From NCBI RefSeq assembly GCF_013350005.1, contig NZ_JABVWW010000006.1, positions 167,590-231,589 on the forward strand: DNA of 64,000 nt, written 5' to 3'. The notes below the pieces were generated by a model. The model did not search any database. It had not been told where the DNA came from and saw only the letters and a list, made by a program, of their open reading frames with translations. The position numbers and the translations under genes were made by a program. The DNA is from Methylocystis silviterrae. Lineage in GTDB: Bacteria; Pseudomonadota; Alphaproteobacteria; Rhizobiales; Beijerinckiaceae. Each line of letters begins with the position of its first letter. Positions within the stretch are counted from its first letter, which is position 1. Positions 59,426 to 64,000 of the stretch are shown here, one piece after another.

Positions 59426-61312
59426 ATGAAGATTCACCCGATTCCTGCCAGACGCCCCGCCAGCGGCGGCGGCGAACAGCGAATGCGGGGGCGCCGCGCG
59501 CTCAGCTTCGCCCTGTCGCTCCTTATCGCCGCGCCCGCTTCGGGCGCCGCCCCAGCCTTGCGGGCGGCCGAAGCGCCCTGCCCGACGCACGGGATCGCCA
59601 TGCATGGCGCGCCGGCTTTGCCGAGCGATTTCCATCACTTCCCTTACGCCGAGCCGGGCGCGAAGAAGGGCGGCAAACTTCGCGTCGGCCTCGCCGGCAC
59701 CTTCGACAGCCTCAACCCGTTCAATCTTAAGTCGGGAACCGCGGCGCAGGGGCTTGTCGGCAATGTTTTTCAGGGCCTGATGGCTCGTTCGCAGGACGAA
59801 CCCTTCACGCTCTACGGCCTGATCGCGCAGTCGATCGACGTCGATCGGGCGCGTTCGCAGGTGACCTTCCATCTCGACCCGCGCGCGCGCTTTTCCGACG
59901 GCAAGCCGATCACCGCGGAAGACGTGCTGTTCTCGTTCGATCTCTTAAAGACGAAGGGCCGGCCGCAGCAGCGCATCGCCTACGGCCTGGTCAAATCGAT
60001 CGACGCGCCGGACGCGCATACCATCCATTACGACCTCTCAGGCGTCGGCGACCGGGAGCTGCCGCTCATTCTCGCGATCATGCCGGTGCTGCCCAAACAC
60101 GCGACCGACGTCGAGCGCTTCTCCGAAGCGACGCTCGCCAAGCCCGTCGGCTCCGGTCCCTATGTGATCGCAGACGCGCAAGTCGGCGCGCGCCTTCTGC
60201 TGCGCCGCAACAAGGACTATTGGGGCGCCGACCTGCCAAGCCAGCGCGGATTCTACAATTTCGACGAGATCGACATTCAATATTTCCGCGACGGCAATTC
60301 GCTCTTCGAGGCCTTCAAGGCGGGCCTGCTCGACTATCGCGACGAAACCAGCACGACGCGCTGGGCGAGCGGCTACGACTTCCCGGCGCTCACCGATGGA
60401 CGCGTGGTGAAGGAGACGCTGAAAAACGAAAACCCGAAAGGCATGGAGGGGTTCGTCTTCAATACGCGCCGTCCCCTGTTCAAGGACATCCGCCTGCGCG
60501 AAGCGCTCGGCATGATGTTAGACTTCGAATGGGTCAACACGAATCTCTACGCCGGCCTCTACACCCGCACGAAAAGCTTCTTCGACGAATCCGAATTGTC
60601 TTCCTCTGGCCGCCCGGCGTCCCCCGGGGAGCGCGCCTTGCTGGCGCCGTTTCCGGACGCCGTGCGCGAAGACATTCTGGAAGGCCGCTGGCGACCGCCC
60701 GTCAACGACGGGTCAGGCCGCGACCGCGAGATGGCCAAGCGCGCGCTCGATCTGCTCGAGAGCGCCGGCTACCGCATCGAAAACGGCGTTTTGCGCAAGG
60801 ACGGCGAGCCTGTCGCCTTCGAGATCATGGTCAAAGACCGCAATCAGGAGCGGCTTGCGCTCAACTATGCCGGCTCGCTGCAGCGCATCGGCGTCGACGC
60901 CCGCGTGCGTCTCGTCGACGAGGTGCAATATCAGCGCCGACGGCAGAAGTTCGATTTCGACATGATGCTCGGCCAGTGGGTCGCCTCGGCGTCGCCGGGC
61001 AATGAGCAGCGCATGCGCTGGGGGTCTTCAAGCGCAAACCAGGAAGCCTCTTTCAATTTGGCCGGCGCCGCCGCGCCGGCGATCGACGCGCTCATCGCCG
61101 CCCTGCTGGCCGCGACAAGCCACGACGATTTCGTCACCGCCGTTCGCGCTTACGACCGCGTGCTGCTGTCCGGCTTCTACGTCGTGCCGCTGTTTCACGC
61201 GTCCGACCAATGGCTCGCGCATTCGACCGACATTGCGCGCCCGGCGCGATTGCCGCGCTATGCGTCGCCGATGTTCGGTCCGACGCTCGAAAGCTGGTGG
61301 AGACAGCGCTGA
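59426..61312 (+). CDS. YejA-like extracellular peptide-binding protein (ABC, family 5)
   Basis: A ~628-residue family-5 solute-binding protein. The signal region (RALSFALSLLIAAPASGAAPALRA) begins after residue 20, so a start at the ATG at 59483 is also possible. HGIAMHGAPALPSDFHHFPYAEPGAKKGG, DSLNPFNLKSG, ARFSDGKPITAEDVLFSFDLLK and NPKGMEGFVFNTRRPLFKDIRLREALGMMLDFEWVN are typical of the YejA/microcin C subgroup that binds oligopeptides. No yejB/E/F permease genes follow within the window; the next gene is unrelated. Confidence 0.9.
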   Translation: MKIHPIPARRPASGGGEQRMRGRRALSFALSLLIAAPASGAAPALRAAEAPCPTHGIAMHGAPALPSDFHHFPYAEPGAKKGGKLRVGLAGTFDSLNPFNLKSGTAAQGLVGNVFQGLMARSQDEPFTLYGLIAQSIDVDRARSQVTFHLDPRARFSDGKPITAEDVLFSFDLLKTKGRPQQRIAYGLVKSIDAPDAHTIHYDLSGVGDRELPLILAIMPVLPKHATDVERFSEATLAKPVGSGPYVIADAQVGARLLLRRNKDYWGADLPSQRGFYNFDEIDIQYFRDGNSLFEAFKAGLLDYRDETSTTRWASGYDFPALTDGRVVKETLKNENPKGMEGFVFNTRRPLFKDIRLREALGMMLDFEWVNTNLYAGLYTRTKSFFDESELSSSGRPASPGERALLAPFPDAVREDILEGRWRPPVNDGSGRDREMAKRALDLLESAGYRIENGVLRKDGEPVAFEIMVKDRNQERLALNYAGSLQRIGVDARVRLVDEVQYQRRRQKFDFDMMLGQWVASASPGNEQRMRWGSSSANQEASFNLAGAAAPAIDALIAALLAATSHDDFVTAVRAYDRVLLSGFYVVPLFHASDQWLAHSTDIARPARLPRYASPMFGPTLESWWRQR

Positions 61313-61436
61313 GCATCGCGCGAGACATGCGCCGGCGCACGCCTTCGGCGTGTCTGGCGCGCTAGACGTCGATTGGCGCCCAGGGCTCGCCTTCACGGAA
61401 AGGCCTCCGCCCCATGCGCCATGAATAGGAGCGCCC

Positions 61437-62486
61437 GTGTCCCAGTCGCTCGATAACATTCTCTCAACGCGCCTGTCGCGGAGGGTTCATTCCATGGGTT
61501 TCGCACTTTTTGTCGTCGGCGCCGCCGCAATCGGCCTTTTAATCATCGACCGATCCTTCAACCTCGGCCTGCCGATTGGCCTCTTCCAAAATCCGCTGTT
61601 CTGGTTCGCCTATGTCGCGCTGCTGGCGCTGTCGACGATGGTGCGCTTCGTGCGCCAGCAGACCGTGCTCGTCATCGAGCGTCTGGGCCGCTACAACCGA
61701 TCGCTGACCGCGGGCGTCAATTTCGTCTGGCCGATCGTCGAGCGGGTGGCCTACACCTTCGATCTGCGCGAACAGGTGATCGACGTGCCGGAGCAGGACG
61801 CGATCACCAAGGACAACGCCACCGTCACCATCGACGGCGTTCTCTATTACAAGATCGTCAACGCCAAGGACGCCGCCTATGGCGCGCAGGACATCCGCCG
61901 CGCCATCGTTAATCTGGCGCAGACCTCGATGCGTTCGGCCATCGGCTCGATGGAGCTCGACAAGACCTTCGAAAACCGAAGCGAGATCAATGAGCGGGTG
62001 GTGCGCGCCGTCTCCGACGCCGCCCAGCTCTGGGGCGCGCATGTCACGCGCTATGAGATCAAGGACATCGCCATGCCCGAATCGCTGCGCCAGTCGATGG
62101 AGCGGCAGATGAAGGCCGAGCGCGACAAGCGGGCGACGGTGCTCGAATCGGAAGGCGTGAAACAGTCCGAGATCAACCGCGCCGACGGCGAGAAACAGGC
62201 GGCGATTTTGCGCGCCGAAGGCCAGGCGAAGGCGATCGAACTGGTGCGCACGCAAATCACCCAGGTCGGCGGCGATCAGGCGGTGCAGCTCGAAGTCGCC
62301 AAAAGCGCCATCGAGCAATATGGCCGCCTCGCCAAGGCCGGCAATTCCTTAGTGCTGATGGGCGACGGCGCCGACCCCGCCGGCTGGATCGCCAAGGCGA
62401 TGGCGGTGCTCAAGGCCGTCAACGCCAGCCCGGCGTCAAACGAGGCGCAGCAGCGCCGCGCGCAGCCCTGGCGGGAAGCGGAATAA
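61437..62486 (+). CDS. SPFH/Band 7 (stomatin-like, QmcA) membrane protein
   Basis: A 349-residue protein. Two hydrophobic N-terminal segments (LFVVGAAAIGLLIID, FWFAYVALLALSTMV) are followed by an SPFH domain (VIERLGRYNRSLTAGVNFVWPIVERVAYTFDLREQVIDVPEQDAITKDN) and a long Glu/Ala/Lys helix (MERQMKAERDKRATVLESEGVKQSEI). It probably forms large membrane rings that organise lipids or proteases. The GTG start has AGGAG upstream. NfeD is encoded 2 bp downstream, the standard partner. Confidence 0.94.
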   Translation: MSQSLDNILSTRLSRRVHSMGFALFVVGAAAIGLLIIDRSFNLGLPIGLFQNPLFWFAYVALLALSTMVRFVRQQTVLVIERLGRYNRSLTAGVNFVWPIVERVAYTFDLREQVIDVPEQDAITKDNATVTIDGVLYYKIVNAKDAAYGAQDIRRAIVNLAQTSMRSAIGSMELDKTFENRSEINERVVRAVSDAAQLWGAHVTRYEIKDIAMPESLRQSMERQMKAERDKRATVLESEGVKQSEINRADGEKQAAILRAEGQAKAIELVRTQITQVGGDQAVQLEVAKSAIEQYGRLAKAGNSLVLMGDGADPAGWIAKAMAVLKAVNASPASNEAQQRRAQPWREAE

Positions 62487-62488
62487 AG

Positions 62489-62953
62489 ATGGAGACCGCC
62501 TTTCTCTACGATCCCGCCAATGCGAGCCTGATCGCCGGCCTGATCCTGCTCGGACTCGACATCGTCGTGATCGGCCTGTCGCCGGTGATGTTCGTGGCGG
62601 TGGGGGCGCTACTGACCAGCGCGGTTCTCTATGCGACCGGCTGGCGGCCGTCGCTCGTCGAGACCGCGGCGATCGTCGCCGGCGTGAGCCTCTTGATCGC
62701 CATCGTCGGCAGGAAGCCGCTGCAGCGGTTTCAAAACGCCGACATCGAAGAAGATAAGAGCAGCGATCTGATCGGCCGCGAAGTGACGACGACGCATGAG
62801 GTGACGAAAACCCGCGGCGTCGTGTTCTGGTCCGGCGTCGAATGGCAGGCGCGGCTCGCCGAGGATTCGCCGGTCGAGAGCCTCGCGCCCGGCGCCAGGG
62901 CGCGAGTGGTGGCGGTGGAGAATCTGGCGCTGGTGCTGGCGCCGCTCGCGTGA
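62489..62953 (+). CDS. NfeD-family membrane protein (SPFH partner)
   Basis: A 154-residue protein with two to three helices (LIAGLILLGLDIVVIGLSPVMFVAVGALLTSAVLYATGW, IVAGVSLLIAIVG) and a C-terminal OB fold (LIGREVTTTHEVTKTRGVVFWSGVEWQARLAEDSPVESLAPGARARVVAVENLALVLAPL), matching short NfeD proteins. It lies 2 bp behind the SPFH gene, so the two are translated together. It likely acts in membrane-microdomain maintenance. Confidence 0.92.
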   Translation: METAFLYDPANASLIAGLILLGLDIVVIGLSPVMFVAVGALLTSAVLYATGWRPSLVETAAIVAGVSLLIAIVGRKPLQRFQNADIEEDKSSDLIGREVTTTHEVTKTRGVVFWSGVEWQARLAEDSPVESLAPGARARVVAVENLALVLAPLA

Positions 62954-63017
62954 GGTTGCGAAGACCTTTTGGACATTTGGTTTTGGATTGCTGCAAGGAA
63001 CGGCAAGGCGCTCGACG

Positions 63018-63180
63018 CGCCGTATCAAGAAAGCAGGAGCCGGTTCCGCTCGCTCGCCGATGCATGGGCAGATGCCACCATGCCGCACGGGCGGCTTATG
63101 CTGACAGTGTTGGGCGGCCTTCCGGAGTTCGAGCGCGAGTTAACCAGCGCCCGCACCAGCGGAGCCCGGAGCTGCGCCAA
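63018..63180 (+). pseudogene. Serine recombinase (resolvase) remnant
   Basis: In one frame RFRSLADAWADATMPHGRLMLTVLGGLPEFERELTSARTSGAR matches the stretch of Tn3/invertase-type resolvases that runs from the end of the catalytic domain into helix E (usual form GRLMLTVLGGLAEFERELI-ARTGEGR). The catalytic N-terminus and the helix-turn-helix C-terminus are both missing. It is a decayed piece of a mobile element 65 bp after the nfeD gene. Confidence 0.8.
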
Positions 63181-63181
63181 C

Positions 63182-63331
63182 ATGCTAAAATTTATCGTTG
63201 ATCCCGAGCCGAAGGTGCTTTGCATCAAAGGGAAATGGGGAACTGGAAAGACGCATGCGTGGGACGATACAGTAAAACAAGCTGCCAGCAATGTAGCAAA
63301 AGCTAAGTCATGGGTAATGTGTTGGGGCTGA
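63182..63331 (+). pseudogene. Truncated P-loop NTPase fragment
   Basis: MLKFIVDPEPKVLCIKGKWGTGKTHAWDDTV is the start of a KAP-like P-loop NTPase with an intact Walker A (GKWGTGKT), but the frame ends after ~49 residues. It is fused in frame to the resolvase remnant. Such P-loop proteins are frequent in defence islands. The rest of the gene is absent. Confidence 0.65.
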
Positions 63332-64000
63332 AAGGGACATGCACATAGACACCCCCCTCGGGAAGTGGCGTCAAATGCACGCCCCCTTCAGCTAAAATTT
63401 CCATCCCTAAATCCGCGATAACGTCGAAGTCGTCCGGACTTCCCCACTTCCCGAAATTTTCCCAGAGAGTCACAAAAATCTGTTCGAGCCGGATGAAATG
63501 CGGCGCGAACCAATGGTCCTGAAGCGCTGCATGAGCGACTGGCGCGTCGTCTTCCGTTACGCCAAGGCCCAAACCGTGCAAATGGCCAAGCAGATACGAT
63601 GCAAATCTGAGGAGTTCAAAATATTCACGCGCCACGTCCGTCAGGACTGCCTCGTGGTCGTTGTGGAGGCGGTAGCGCCGGATATGGTCGTTCGCTCGTT
63701 CGCGGGTCTCTTTGAGAGCCGAGACGAACGTCCCCTCGTATATAGCGGCTTGCTTGCTACCAAAATGCGCACTGAGGCGAGAGGCTGCATACTCGTCCCA
63801 GCAAAACTCATTGAGTTGCTTATGTATCACCTCGATGTAGTCGGCGATTACATGTTGTAGAACCCTGTTTGGAAATGCTGTGTCGATTGCCTTGAGCGCC
63901 TCTACATGTGCGCATTCGTGAGCTAGGGCTCGGACCCATAAAGTTGTTGGCTTGGGCGCGATGTCGTGATTCACAGCTTCCGAAAGGAAGCGCCAATGAT
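63303..64000 (-). CDS. HExxH-motif protein, 5' end beyond the window
   Basis: The frame is open to base 64000, so the start is not visible (an internal GTG at 63974 exists). ALAHECAHVEALKAI contains HExxH, and about 45 residues later NEFCWDEYAASRLSAHFG offers a possible third zinc ligand, as in ImmA/IrrE-like or related minimal metallopeptidases. The rest (~150 residues) is helical with several aromatic residues and no membrane segment. I do not recognise the family. It lies opposite mobile-element debris, so it is probably accessory. Confidence 0.65.
   Translation of the reverse strand, partial: HWRFLSEAVNHDIAPKPTTLWVRALAHECAHVEALKAIDTAFPNRVLQHVIADYIEVIHKQLNEFCWDEYAASRLSAHFGSKQAAIYEGTFVSALKETRERANDHIRRYRLHNDHEAVLTDVAREYFELLRFASYLLGHLHGLGLGVTEDDAPVAHAALQDHWFAPHFIRLEQIFVTLWENFGKWGSPDDFDVIADLGMEILAEGGVHLTPLPEGGVYVHVPFSPNTLPMT

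Overview
The window is 64 kb of GC-rich DNA whose gene content points to a free-living alphaproteobacterium, most likely Hyphomicrobiales (Rhizobiales). Signs are NasS/NasT nitrate control, an IalB-family periplasmic protein, an MlaE/F/D lipid transporter, an aa3-type oxidase cluster and a GTGGGAACCGG-core palindromic intergenic repeat. The genus cannot be read from the sequence; a methanotroph or methylotroph relative is only a guess.

1-4.4 kb: the end of a DgcZ-like diguanylate cyclase with a damaged GGDEF motif, a CYTH-CHAD polyphosphate-type protein, unknown small genes and a palindromic repeat. 4.4-18.3 kb: a complete nitrate assimilation locus on the minus strand. Two transcription units are visible. 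One carries an outer-membrane channel-like protein, nasT and nasS. The other carries an FAD reductase, siroheme nitrite reductase, an Fe-S/FAD/NADPH flavoprotein, molybdopterin nitrate reductase, a NarK transporter and a PP2C-kinase fusion. Each unit begins with a sigma-54 (-24/-12) box followed by two hairpins whose hexaloops have A at position 1 and G at position 4. This is the RNA signature bound by ANTAR proteins such as NasT. In the nasT unit the second hairpin overlaps the 5' arm of a strong terminator.

18.8-34.4 kb: an integrative genomic island of about 15.6 kb. A tyrosine integrase lies next to the 3' end of tRNA-Leu(CAG), and a near-copy of that tRNA end marks the other border. Cargo includes a replication-relaxation protein, a TraG/TraD-like ATPase, a winged-helix protein, a type II restriction-modification pair, an unusual nucleotidyltransferase and a 1515-residue STAND NTPase with an N-terminal PD-(D/E)xK nuclease. 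The last resembles Avs (AVAST) antiphage sensors. An 0.8 kb non-coding block full of inverted and direct repeats may be the element's origin.

34.6-45.4 kb: housekeeping genes, namely an NDUFA9-like protein, an EI24/CysZ-like protein, an SRPBCC protein, a phosphopantetheinyl transferase, ferredoxin-NADP reductase and its [2Fe-2S] ferredoxin, a methyltransferase, an Mla-type lipid transport operon and a dipeptide epimerase. 45.4-53.4 kb: a fluoride (crcB-motif) riboswitch sits in front of an apparent five-gene operon: outer-membrane efflux lipoprotein, EmrA-like adaptor, P-type H+-ATPase, PPK2 polyphosphate kinase and MFS transporter. No crcB or clcF is present.

53.4-64 kb: a cytochrome c oxidase operon with two different subunit III genes and a 38-residue membrane peptide, an IalB-type protein, a YejA-like peptide-binding protein, an SPFH/NfeD pair, and finally debris of a serine recombinase and a P-loop NTPase next to a truncated HExxH protein, probably the edge of another accessory region.
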